From: Nocardia pseudovaccinii NBRC 100343
GTDB lineage: Bacteria; Actinomycetota; Actinomycetes; Mycobacteriales; Mycobacteriaceae
DNA: 53,969 nt
Assembly: GCF_001613225.1 (NCBI RefSeq)
Contig: NZ_BDBY01000106.1
Coordinates: 1-53,969 of the forward strand
Direction: 5' to 3'
Below the pieces are notes generated by a model. The model made no database searches, was not told the DNA's origin, and was given only the letters and a program-made list of their open reading frames with translations. The position numbers and the translations under genes were made by a program. Below are positions 8,143 through 16,341 of the stretch, in pieces; the first letter of the stretch is position 1; each line of letters begins with the position of its first letter.

Positions 8143-9294
8143 GTGGCACGGGACTACTACGGACTGCTCGGCGTTGCGAAGAACGCGACCGACCAGGAGA
8201 TCAAGCGCGCCTACCGCAAGCTGGCGCGGGAGCTCCACCCCGACGTCAACCCCGACGAGGCGGCGCAGGCCAGGTTCAAGGAAGTGTCGACCGCCTACGA
8301 GGTGCTGTCGGATCCGGAGAAGCGGCGAGTCGTCGATATGGGCGGCGATCCGTTGGAGTCCGCTGGCGGCGGCGCGGGCTTCACCGGCGCCGGTTTCGGC
8401 GGGCTCGGCGATGTCTTCGAGGCCTTCTTCGGCGGTATGAGCGGTTCCGGCGGGACGCGCAAGCCGCGCGGCCGGGTGCAACCCGGCGCGGATTCGCTGC
8501 TGCGGACCCGGCTCAGCCTGGCCGAATGCGCGGTCGGTGTCACCAAGCACCTGACCGTCGATACCGCCATCCTCTGCGATATCTGCCACGGCGCGGGCAC
8601 CAACGGCAAGTCCAAGGCGGTGCGCTGCGAGACCTGTGGTGGTGCGGGCGAGGTCCAGTCCGTGCAGCGTTCGTTCCTCGGTCAGGTGCTGACCTCACGT
8701 CCGTGTCCGACCTGTCGCGGCGCGGGTGAGACCATTCCCGATCCGTGCCACAAGTGCGGCGGCGACGGGCGGGTGCGGGCGCGTCGCGAGATCGCCGCGC
8801 CGATTCCGGCCGGTGTCGCCAATGGCATGCGAGTGCGGCTGGCCGCGCAGGGCGAGGTCGGTCCCGGCGGTGGGCATGCGGGCGATCTGTATGTGGAGAT
8901 CGTCGAGCAGCCGCACGATGTCTTCGTTCGCGACGGCGACGATCTGCATTGCACCATCCGGGTGCCGATGGTCGATGCCGCACTCGGCACCACGGTCGTC
9001 ATCGATACCATCCTGGACGGCCCGACCGAGCTGACCATTCCGCCGGGCACCCAGCCGGGTGAGATCTCGGTGCTGCGCGGCCACGGCATGCCGCGCCTGC
9101 GCTCCGGCGCGCGCGGTGATCTGCTCGCCCATCTGGACATCGTGGTGCCGACCAAACTCGACGCCAAGACCACCGATCTGCTGCGCAAATACAAGGGCAT
9201 GCGCACCGGTGATCGCGCCGAGGTGATGTCGGCGCAGTCCGAGCACAACAGCGGCCTGTTCGCCCGGCTGCGAGCGTCGTTCAGCGGGCGATAG
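8143..9294 (+). CDS. dnaJ2: DnaJ2, Hsp40 co-chaperone
   Basis: 383 residues. J domain with HPD at residues 32-34, a Gly/Phe-rich linker, four CxxCxGxG zinc repeats ([32 protein letters not shown]) and the two C-terminal substrate-binding barrels. Type I DnaJ stimulates DnaK ATPase and presents clients. Its place behind hrcA rather than in a dnaK operon marks it as the second actinobacterial DnaJ. GTG start at 8143 has a weak AGAGAA ribosome site. The stop lies 3 bases before rsmE. Confidence 0.95.
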   Translation: MARDYYGLLGVAKNATDQEIKRAYRKLARELHPDVNPDEAAQARFKEVSTAYEVLSDPEKRRVVDMGGDPLESAGGGAGFTGAGFGGLGDVFEAFFGGMSGSGGTRKPRGRVQPGADSLLRTRLSLAECAVGVTKHLTVDTAILCDICHGAGTNGKSKAVRCETCGGAGEVQSVQRSFLGQVLTSRPCPTCRGAGETIPDPCHKCGGDGRVRARREIAAPIPAGVANGMRVRLAAQGEVGPGGGHAGDLYVEIVEQPHDVFVRDGDDLHCTIRVPMVDAALGTTVVIDTILDGPTELTIPPGTQPGEISVLRGHGMPRLRSGARGDLLAHLDIVVPTKLDAKTTDLLRKYKGMRTGDRAEVMSAQSEHNSGLFARLRASFSGR

Positions 9295-9297
9295 TCG

Positions 9298-10038
9298 TTG
9301 GCCGCCACGGTCTTCTATCTCTCCGGCATTCCGGAGCCGGGTGCCATCGCGGTGCTGGACGGTCCGGAGGGACGCCATGCCGCGACGGTGCGCCGCATCC
9401 GGGTCGGCGAGCCGATCACGCTGTCCGACGGCTCCGGTCTGCTCGCGGCATCGGAAGTTGTTGCGGCGCAGAAGGATCGGCTCGAGCTGAAGGTGCTCGA
9501 TCGGGTGCTCGCCGCGCCCGCGACGCCGCAGGTGACCATCGTGCAGGCGCTGCCGAAGTCCGACCGCTCGGAGCTGGCCGTCGAGCTGATGACCGAGGCG
9601 GGCGCCGATGTCATCATCCCGTGGCAGGCCGCGCGCTGCATCGCCAACTGGGAAGCCAAGGTGGACAAGGCCGTTGAGAAATGGCGTGCTGCCACCCGCT
9701 CAGCCGCCCGGCAGTCCCGCCGCGCCTACATCCCCGAGGTCGCCGATCTGCACCGCACCCGTGACCTGCTCGACAAGATCCGTGCGGTCGTCGCGGCGGG
9801 CGGAATCGCGGTGGCACTACACGAATCCGGCACCGCGCGCTTCGTCGAGCTGCCGTTCGACAAAGCCACCGAAATCCTGCTGATCGTCGGCCCCGAAGGC
9901 GGTCTAGACGACTCCGAGCTCACCGCCTTCGCTGCTGCGGGCGCCGATGTAACCCTGCTCGGCCCCACCGTCCTGCGCACCTCCACCGCCGCCGCCGTCG
10001 CCCTCGGTGCCTTGGGCGCGTTGACCTCCCGCTGGTAG
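9298..10038 (+). CDS. rsmE: RsmE, 16S rRNA m3U1498 methyltransferase
   Basis: 246 residues. A PUA-like N-terminal domain (DGPEGRHAATVRRIRVGE) and a SPOUT trefoil-knot domain with LIVGPEGGLDDSEL and LGPTVLRTSTAAAVAL carry the SAM-binding knot. It methylates U1498 of 16S rRNA in the assembled 30S subunit. It starts with a rare TTG only three bases after the dnaJ2 stop, which suggests translational coupling. Its last 135 bases are overlapped antisense by the convergent membrane-protein ORF. Confidence 0.93.
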   Translation: MAATVFYLSGIPEPGAIAVLDGPEGRHAATVRRIRVGEPITLSDGSGLLAASEVVAAQKDRLELKVLDRVLAAPATPQVTIVQALPKSDRSELAVELMTEAGADVIIPWQAARCIANWEAKVDKAVEKWRAATRSAARQSRRAYIPEVADLHRTRDLLDKIRAVVAAGGIAVALHESGTARFVELPFDKATEILLIVGPEGGLDDSELTAFAAAGADVTLLGPTVLRTSTAAAVALGALGALTSRW

Positions 10039-11142
10039 CGGCTCGGCTGCTCGGTACGGCACCGTGAAGATCGCCAGCACACAAAGTATTGCGACCGCGA
10101 AACACGACAGCGTGTACCAGAGATTCCCGATGGGGTCGCCATTGCTCGTCGAACCGTCGACGGCAGCGAAGTAATCGGGCAGCGCGCTTACCCAGAGCAA
10201 CGCCATCACGCCGAGGTACACGACGCTGTAAATCCGTACGAAGCGGTTCGTATAGTCCGAATGGTCTCGACGTAGCCGCAGCCACTGCCGAGTCAGAATC
10301 GGAATCGCGACAATGCTGACGACGACCAATTCGGCCGCATAGAGGAATCCCCGCAACGTGGTGCTCCCGGCGCCGAAAACTGTTGCCGGGATCGGCAATA
10401 CACCCGTACCCAGCGACCCGAGAATGCCGATGACGACAGTGCGCCACACCAATTGCGGTCCAGAGAAACTGCGCCCCTGGTCGATATGACGACCGACGAG
10501 CAACTGGACGAAGAACGCCAGCGACATCGGCCACAGCGCGGCGAATACCACCACACTCGGTAGCGGAACCGAGTCGAACATCGGTTGATTGAGCGAATTC
10601 TCGGTCGACCACTCCCACCAGCGCAGCTGCGGTCCCAGGTGGTCGAAGATCTCATAGAAGCCGTGGTGGACGAAGCCTACGCAGACGGCGCCGACGAGAA
10701 CACCGTATCGACGGAAAACGCCGAGCATTCGGACGATTTCGAAGGCCAATGTGGCCATCAATGGGTAGATCGCCACGATATAGAGGGGGAGCCGACCCCA
10801 GAGGAAATCCACGGTGAAGACGTTGTGCGCGAACATCGTGTCGACGTGTGCGTCGATGCCGAAGGCCGCCGGAAAGTACAGCGGCGGTTCGATGATGAAC
10901 AGATACGCGGTCGCGCCGAACCAGACCACGAGATCGGTCGGATCGCCGTGACGTCGCAGGCGCAAAATCGCGTAGATCAGCGCGAGCACCGCGCCGAGGA
11001 CGATGGTGAACTCGAGTACCGGCAGCGTCCAGTTCTCCAATGCGAAAGGGTTTCGCACCTCGACGAGTCCACCGGCCTCCTGACAGGAAAAGCCGAGCGC
11101 CTTCGCGAGTTCATCGAAGGTGGGTGCGCAATGATCGGCCAT
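9904..11142 (-). CDS. Nine-TM membrane protein, function unknown
   Basis: 412 residues with about nine hydrophobic helices, beginning after an N-terminal soluble stretch with Cys residues, then LPVLEFTIVLGAVLALIYA and continuing to CFAVAILCVLAIFTVPY. Family not recognised. The ATG at 11142 shares a base with the stop of the upstream hydrolase gene (TGATG), so the two are translationally coupled. After the last helix comes an odd Gly-rich tail (GDGGGGGGAQDGG) read antisense through the end of rsmE. Either the genes truly overlap tail to tail by 135 bases, or the real stop has been lost by mutation or sequencing error. The tail has no domain character. Confidence 0.75.
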   Translation of the reverse strand: MADHCAPTFDELAKALGFSCQEAGGLVEVRNPFALENWTLPVLEFTIVLGAVLALIYAILRLRRHGDPTDLVVWFGATAYLFIIEPPLYFPAAFGIDAHVDTMFAHNVFTVDFLWGRLPLYIVAIYPLMATLAFEIVRMLGVFRRYGVLVGAVCVGFVHHGFYEIFDHLGPQLRWWEWSTENSLNQPMFDSVPLPSVVVFAALWPMSLAFFVQLLVGRHIDQGRSFSGPQLVWRTVVIGILGSLGTGVLPIPATVFGAGSTTLRGFLYAAELVVVSIVAIPILTRQWLRLRRDHSDYTNRFVRIYSVVYLGVMALLWVSALPDYFAAVDGSTSNGDPIGNLWYTLSCFAVAILCVLAIFTVPYRAAEPLPAGGQRAQGTEGDGGGGGGAQDGGAEQGYIGARSSEGGELGVV

Positions 11143-12074
11143 CAGTCCCCCTGCACTGCAATGGAATCGGCGGTGTACCAATGCGATACGTCGTAACCGG
11201 CGTCATAGCGCTTGAACCACACATCGGCGAGCGCGGGCAGCTTCTCGTGATCCGGATTGTGCTTGGGCAATTGACTGCGGATGATGCCCACCATTGCGAT
11301 CAGTTGTTCGCTGAGTCGTAGATCGTCGAAGGCGCGCGACATCGGACCGTTGTCCTCGACCGGCAGCCGCAATAACTTCCGCAACTTCTGTTTACCCCGG
11401 TGCGTCGCGAACATCGCCAGTGCATCGATGCGCCGATCCTCCTGCGGCACATGCTTATTGAAGCCCGAGCAGGCCACCTTGATGACCTTCATGACGTGCC
11501 GGAAGATCGACGGAGCCATGCGCATCCGGTAGGCGTCGCTGCCGACAATGGAATCGAAGATGATAAGCGCCGAACTGCGATGTTCGACTTCCTCGACGAA
11601 ATGCCAGATGAACAGCGATGCGACACGGTCGTCGCCCGGCCGGAACAGGGTCGAATCGTTGTCGAGCATCAATTTGAACACCGGGGTGAAGGTGGCCTCC
11701 AGATCGGCGGTGTAGGCGAGCCGATACTCCAGGGAGGTCTGCACGGTGAGGCGGTCGAATTCCGCGATCACTTCGTTGAGGGTCTCCTGGAGCCCGGGGT
11801 ATCGCCTGATCAGGCCATTGGCGTGCTGGCGGTGGGCGGTCGAGTGCTGGCCCTCCTGACGCACGAACGCGTCCGCTTCCTCCGCGACCGCGGGATCGGT
11901 TATCTGCGGCATGGCCTCGCGAATCATATTGACGATCATCTTCTCGAAGCCGATGGCCAGGAAGGACACCGCGTTGGCCATGGACGAGAAGGCCGGATTC
12001 TCTTCGTTCCACAGGAACGGTACGTCGTAGTCCGCGAATGCGAATCGCATCTTTCGGACTTGCAGATCGGTCAC
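11142..12074 (-). CDS. Predicted metal-dependent hydrolase (PF10118-type)
   Basis: 310 residues. It has the features of the predicted metal-dependent hydrolase family: an N-terminal MRFAFADYDVPFLWNE segment, ferritin-like helices with EGQHSTAHRQHAN and WHFVEEVEHRSSA, giving several Glu/His likely to bind metal. The reaction is unknown. The open frame extends far upstream, but the GTG at 12074 has GAGGT eight bases before it, while the longer starts lie inside the promoter region. A TATGAT -10-like box at 12150-12145 fits a 5' UTR of about 65 bases. Divergent from a TetR gene, with which it probably shares an operator. Confidence 0.82.
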   Translation of the reverse strand: MTDLQVRKMRFAFADYDVPFLWNEENPAFSSMANAVSFLAIGFEKMIVNMIREAMPQITDPAVAEEADAFVRQEGQHSTAHRQHANGLIRRYPGLQETLNEVIAEFDRLTVQTSLEYRLAYTADLEATFTPVFKLMLDNDSTLFRPGDDRVASLFIWHFVEEVEHRSSALIIFDSIVGSDAYRMRMAPSIFRHVMKVIKVACSGFNKHVPQEDRRIDALAMFATHRGKQKLRKLLRLPVEDNGPMSRAFDDLRLSEQLIAMVGIIRSQLPKHNPDHEKLPALADVWFKRYDAGYDVSHWYTADSIAVQGD

Positions 12075-12145
12075 TTGGCTGTACCTCGTAATTCGGAAGG
12101 GGGCTGTAGCCGTGTTCGGACGTGCCGAAGCCTCGATACCGGTGA

Positions 12146-12173
12146 TCATACACAGATTGACACGAGTGTATGA
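12146..12173. promoter_or_regulatory. Palindromic operator between hydrolase operon and TetR gene
   Basis: Perfect 8-bp arms TCATACAC and GTGTATGA are separated by 12 bases. The site covers the TATGAT -10-like box of the minus-strand operon and also holds a TTGACA on the plus strand. It lies in the divergent intergenic region, so the neighbouring TetR protein is the likely ligand. Confidence 0.55.
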
Positions 12174-12304
12174 TGAGAATTTGCTCGAGCTGGGACGACG
12201 ACGGCCCTGTGGTAGCGTCGAGTCCCTGATCTGGACGGTCGGCGGGGTTGTCCCGCTGTCGGTTTCGCATACGAGGGACATCGTTCGAACCGAGGAAGCG
12301 AGCA

Positions 12305-12931
12305 GTGGCAGGAAGGCGCGGGTGGGGCGGGAGTCCGCCGAACAGTGATGAAGAAGCATCCTGTCGGATAGTCGCCGCCGCAGTCGATCTGATCGGACGG
12401 ACGGGTTCGGAGATCAGCATCGCCGACGTCGCGGAATCACTGGGGGTCATCCGTCAGACGGTGTATCGATACTTCCCCAGTGCGGACGCGCTGATGCAGG
12501 CCGCGGCCATCGCTTCGGTCGACGGTTTTCTGGACCGGCTGACAAAGCAGGTCAGCGGTATCGAGGACCCTGTCGAAGCCATGACCGAGGGCGTGGTCTT
12601 CACGCTTTCAGATGTGCGTCGAACGCCCCACCTGGGCATTCTGCTGTCGAGTACATATTCGAATGTGCACCCCGAAGGCATGACTTCCGAAGCGGCACAA
12701 ACCTTCGGCATGACGATGATCAAACGCTTCGACGTCGATTGGGAGCGGTACGGATACGACGACGCGTCCCTACACGAACTCGTCGAATACATTCTGCGAA
12801 CGATGCAGTCGTTCTTCGTTTCTCCGGGCAATCCGCCGCGCAGTGATGATGAGCTGCGTCAGTATTTACGACGCTGGATGGGGGCCGCGATCATCGCCCA
12901 GCCGAGGGCGGACGGACTACGCGGGGGCTGA
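12305..12931 (+). CDS. TetR/AcrR-family transcription regulator
   Basis: 208 residues. Helix-turn-helix SIADVAESLGVIRQTVYRYF in the N-terminal 60 residues is the TetR signature; the C-terminal ligand domain is variable. The GTG at 12305 is preceded by GAGGAAG and is preferred to an upstream in-frame GTG at 12248. It is divergently placed from the hydrolase/membrane-protein operon and likely represses it through the 12146-12173 palindrome. Ligand unknown. Confidence 0.88.
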   Translation: MAGRRGWGGSPPNSDEEASCRIVAAAVDLIGRTGSEISIADVAESLGVIRQTVYRYFPSADALMQAAAIASVDGFLDRLTKQVSGIEDPVEAMTEGVVFTLSDVRRTPHLGILLSSTYSNVHPEGMTSEAAQTFGMTMIKRFDVDWERYGYDDASLHELVEYILRTMQSFFVSPGNPPRSDDELRQYLRRWMGAAIIAQPRADGLRGG

Positions 12932-13085
12932 CGATCCTGCGGGCCTCGGCGGCGACATGGGCGTCTATCTCCTGGACGGTACCGCTGCCGTACTCGACCG
13001 TGTCGTAATCGTCGCCGAGGCTGGCGAGGGGTCGGGTCAGTGCTGCCACCGGCCGTTCGGCGCGCTTGGGGCGGGCTGCTGCCAT
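12891..13085 (-). CDS. Possible small protein, 64 aa
   Basis: The reading frame begins with ATG inside the 3' end of the zinc-ribbon gene and ends inside the 3' end of the TetR gene, so it overlaps both. The composition (LGDDYDTVEYGSGTVQEIDA then HVAAEARRIV) is acidic, balanced and unlike the Arg/Pro-rich shadows around it. That is the only reason to list it. No strong ribosome binding site and no recognised family. Confidence 0.3.
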   Translation of the reverse strand: MAAARPKRAERPVAALTRPLASLGDDYDTVEYGSGTVQEIDAHVAAEARRIVSPRVVRPPSAGR

Positions 13086-13519
13086 GGTGCGTTCGGTCCG
13101 CCGGGGGCGGGTTGCTGCACGTGGGCGTTAGGGGCGCCGAGAGCTGGCTGCTGCTGCCAGTTGGTGTTGGGTGCGGCGAGGGCGGCCTGTTGTGGGTGGG
13201 CGTTGGGTCCACCGGTGGCGGGCCAGTTGGCGTTGGGGCCGCTTGGGGCAGGCTGCTGGTACTGGGCGGCACCCATTTTCTCGGCGTTGGCGCGGGCGAT
13301 GAGGCCGGTGACCTGGGGTACGGCGAGGGGTGTCGATGCGCCGCACCAGGTGCATTCCATGTAGTGCTTGTTGCCGAGCGGGATGAGCGGGATGAAGAAG
13401 ACTGTGAAAGTAGTGGCCAGTCTGCGCAGCGCGTGTGCGGCGGGGTTGCCGCAGCGGCCGCAGACCAAGGTGATCATGGCGAGCGTGTGGAGACGCCGCT
13501 GCCAGCCGAAGATCAGCAT
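13037..13519 (-). CDS. Zinc-ribbon protein with low-complexity repeat tail
   Basis: 160 residues. Two Cys pairs, CGRC near residue 20 and CTWC near residue 57, flank a hydrophobic TVFFIPLIPLGNKHY stretch. This is the pattern of small actinobacterial zinc-ribbon proteins with a membrane-associated hydrophobic turn. From about residue 85 the tail consists of six or seven imperfect repeats of a P-A-x-x-A/G-P-N-A-x-W-Q-Q unit, probably disordered. ATG at 13519 has GGGGG upstream. Function unknown. Confidence 0.7.
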   Translation of the reverse strand: MLIFGWQRRLHTLAMITLVCGRCGNPAAHALRRLATTFTVFFIPLIPLGNKHYMECTWCGASTPLAVPQVTGLIARANAEKMGAAQYQQPAPSGPNANWPATGGPNAHPQQAALAAPNTNWQQQPALGAPNAHVQQPAPGGPNAPWQQPAPSAPNGRWQH

Positions 13520-13900
13520 GTGAAACCCCCGAAGTAAGAGAATTTGATATCGGTCACAGTAGTAGATCGGCCAGGCTGCCTCCGTAGTTAACGGACGGCC
13601 ACCTCTGTGGTTTGCGTATATGGCCCAAATGCTGCGGTCTTATCCGTGGATCGATATCCAGTGGTTTTGCTTATGAATTGCTGGAAGCGTCCGAACTCAG
13701 GTGCATACAGCCGTTCGCGGTCAGCCCCGAGACCCGTTGCCCGCACCAGCCCGTCATCCGAACACCGCCGCGCCGCCGACGCCAGCGACACCAGCTCCCC
13801 TGCGAAACACGTTGGGCTGCCTTCGCCGCCGCGACCCACGCTTGGTCCGGACGGTGACCTGCGACCTCGCGGTCATGAGCGCCGTAGGTGACGCCGGATA
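13520..13900. other. Intergenic stretch, no convincing gene
   Basis: Separates the zinc-ribbon gene from the MFS gene. Open frames on both strands (for example minus-strand 13588-13839) lack ribosome sites and recognisable domains. An AT-richer stretch at 13530-13570 probably holds the promoter of the zinc-ribbon gene. Confidence 0.45.
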
Positions 13901-15136
13901 TCACGCCGTCGGCGCGGCAAAGACTCGGGAAGTAGCAACGGTTCCGACTCCGCGGCGGGTGTGAATCGCCAAATACCACACCAGGACTGCGGCTACAGCC
14001 ATCATTACACCGACGCAGGCCGCCAGTCCGGCCCACCCTCCCTTCGCATAGGCGATCCCTGTGGTACCGCCGATGACGGCGCTGCCGAGGTAGTAGGTGA
14101 ACAGGTACAGCGACGATCCGGCGCCACCGGGAGCTATCGCGCCGACCCAGGTGCTCGCCACCGCGTGGGCGCCGAAAAACCCTGCGGTGCAAAGGGCTAC
14201 CCCGAGGATGACCGCGATCAATTGGTCCGGGATGCTGACCAGGACGCCGACACCCATCAGCGCGACGGACGCCGCGAGCACGCGGTGCTTACCGATGCGA
14301 TCGGCCCAACGCCCGGCGGCGGCAGAGGCGAGTGTACCGGCCAGATACAGCAGGAACACCGAACCCGCAACGGCCGCAGGTAATTCGAACGGCGGCCGGG
14401 TCAGTCGATATCCGAGGAAGTTGTAGATCGACACGAATCCGCCCACCAGAACGAAGGCCAGCCCGAACAGCGCAAGCAGCCCGCCGTGCCGCAACGGCGC
14501 GCCGATATCGCGCAGCACGGTACGCATTCCGGCGGGTCGAGCGACGAACCCACGCGACGGTGGCAACCCACGCACGAACCAGACGGTGCACCCGGCCGCC
14601 GCAACGCCGACCGCGGCCTCGGCCCAGCGCCATGAGGTCAGATCCAACGCGAATGCCGGAATCAACCGCCCGGACAACCCGCCGATCGACGTGCCCGCGA
14701 CATAAACACCCATCGCCGCACCCAACCCGTCGCCTCCGATCTCCTCCGCCAAATACGCCATTGCGACCGCGGGCACCCCGGCCAATGCCACCCCTTGCAG
14801 CGCCCGCCCCGCCAGCAGCACCTCCAGCGATGGGCTCAGCGGCAGCAGCAGACCGATGACCGCCGATACCACCGCCGACCAGGTCATCACTGTTGTACGC
14901 CCGAGCCGCGAGGACAACGCGCTCACGGGCACGATCGCCAGCGCGAGAAACCCAGTGGTCAACGACACGGCCAAAGCGGCCTGCGCCGGGGCGACTCCGA
15001 AGGCGGCCGACAGACTCGGCAGCAACGCCTGCGCGCTGTACATCGACACGAAGGTGGCCAGCCCTGCGGCGAACAGCGCGGTAGTGATCCGACGTTCGTG
15101 CGATGTGCTGGTCGAGCGGGTATCCGTGCTGGTCAT
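13901..15136 (-). CDS. MFS transporter (DHA1/YnfM-like)
   Basis: 411 residues with about twelve transmembrane helices in two halves. The loop 2-3 motif SSRLGRTTVM and the motif-C-like GRALQGVALAGVPAVAMAYLAEE mark a drug:H+ antiporter-type major facilitator. Substrate unknown. It is divergent from a LysR regulator 88 bases away. This MFS/LysR pairing resembles the YnfM arrangement and implies the regulator controls the transporter. Confidence 0.88.
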   Translation of the reverse strand: MTSTDTRSTSTSHERRITTALFAAGLATFVSMYSAQALLPSLSAAFGVAPAQAALAVSLTTGFLALAIVPVSALSSRLGRTTVMTWSAVVSAVIGLLLPLSPSLEVLLAGRALQGVALAGVPAVAMAYLAEEIGGDGLGAAMGVYVAGTSIGGLSGRLIPAFALDLTSWRWAEAAVGVAAAGCTVWFVRGLPPSRGFVARPAGMRTVLRDIGAPLRHGGLLALFGLAFVLVGGFVSIYNFLGYRLTRPPFELPAAVAGSVFLLYLAGTLASAAAGRWADRIGKHRVLAASVALMGVGVLVSIPDQLIAVILGVALCTAGFFGAHAVASTWVGAIAPGGAGSSLYLFTYYLGSAVIGGTTGIAYAKGGWAGLAACVGVMMAVAAVLVWYLAIHTRRGVGTVATSRVFAAPTA

Positions 15137-15224
15137 GGCACCAGAATCGACACTTGTCCTTAAGAAGGGAAATGAATAGTAATCTGGTTTCTAATGCACT
15201 GTGCGCATAAGGAAAGGTCTGTAC

Positions 15225-16145
15225 GTGCTGGGTGACGACCTGCTGTGGTTCACGACACTCGCCGAACTGGAACGTGTCGGCGCGGCCGCCGAGCGGCTGC
15301 ATATCGCCCAGCCGACGCTCTCGCGCATGCTGGCCCGCCTCGAGCGCCGCCTCGGCGTCGAACTTTTCGACCGCCACGGAAAACGCATCGTGCTGAACGA
15401 ATTCGGCCGGACCTACTACGAACACGCCCGCCGCGCCCAGTCCGAACTCGATGCCGCCGCCCAGGCCGTCGCCGACCTTGCCGATCCCGCGAAAGGCGTT
15501 GTCCGCCTGTCGTTTCAGCACTCCTTCGGCAGCTGGCTGATCCCGCAACTGATCGGCGGCTTCCGCCGCGGATCCTCGCGCATATCGTTCACCCTCTGGC
15601 AGGGCGCGTTCGACGCGGTAATCGATCAGGTAGTCGACGGCACAGCGGATTTGGCGATCGTGTCGCCCCGCCCGTCGGTCCCGGGCATCGGCTGGCGCAA
15701 ACTCCTCGCCCAGCCGCTCGCGCTGGCCGTGCCCGCGGAACATCGGCTCGCCACCCGGCGACAGATCCGTCTCGCCGAGCTCGGTGACGCCGAATTCATC
15801 ACCATGCATCCGGGTTTCGGTATGCGCCGCATTCTCGACGAACTCTGCGCCGCCGCGAATATCCGCCCCCGCATCGCCTTCGAATCGAGCGATCTGCTCA
15901 CCGCCGCGGGTCTGGTCGCGGCCGGACTCGGCGTCGCGCTGCTGCCGCTGGAAGATCCCACGCCCGCAGCCGGTTCGCTATCTGGCATCGTGACCGTCCC
16001 GCTCGCCGATGCCGCAGCGGCCCGCGATGTGGGGCTGATCTGGTCGGCCACCGCCCCGCCATCGGATGCGGTGCGTCGATTTCGTGACTTCACCGAGGAT
16101 TGGGCACGCCGCCGCGGGGGAATCCAGATGCCACGACGGCCGTAG
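15225..16145 (+). CDS. LysR-family transcription regulator
   Basis: 306 residues. Winged helix with AAERLHIAQPTLSRMLARLERRLG, then the periplasmic-binding-protein-like effector domain (AFDAVIDQVVDGTADLAIVSP and GLVAAGLGVALLPL). The GTG at 15225 has GGAAAGG seven bases upstream; an earlier GTG at 15201 is also open. Divergent from the MFS gene, so it probably activates that gene from the shared intergenic region in response to a transported compound. Confidence 0.9.
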   Translation: MLGDDLLWFTTLAELERVGAAAERLHIAQPTLSRMLARLERRLGVELFDRHGKRIVLNEFGRTYYEHARRAQSELDAAAQAVADLADPAKGVVRLSFQHSFGSWLIPQLIGGFRRGSSRISFTLWQGAFDAVIDQVVDGTADLAIVSPRPSVPGIGWRKLLAQPLALAVPAEHRLATRRQIRLAELGDAEFITMHPGFGMRRILDELCAAANIRPRIAFESSDLLTAAGLVAAGLGVALLPLEDPTPAAGSLSGIVTVPLADAAAARDVGLIWSATAPPSDAVRRFRDFTEDWARRRGGIQMPRRP

Positions 16146-16171
16146 CGATCGTCAGGCAATCGCTGCCGAGG

Positions 16172-16196
16172 TACATTTGTCGGCTAGCGAAATGTA
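16172..16196. terminator. Hairpin after lysR, or left-end structure of the TnpB element
   Basis: TACATTT and AAATGTA form a 7-bp stem, extended by CG/CG after a 2-base bulge, around a GCTAG loop. It lies 27 bases after the lysR stop. It could terminate lysR or belong to the left end of the insertion element; the sequence alone does not decide. Confidence 0.4.
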
Positions 16197-16341
16197 AGAC
16201 GTCGCGCCTTTCAGGGTGGGAAGGAAGTTGTCGAAATATAATCGAACATGTGAGCGATATTGGGGGATCGACAGTCGGTACACGTACGTACTGGTTGTGG
16301 CTCTCCGTCACCAGGTGTAAGGCTTTGACGGGGGAGGATGT

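Noticed and set aside
13588..13839. 83-aa minus-strand ORF
   Set aside because: No recognised family, no ribosome site; kept only as unexplained intergenic DNA.
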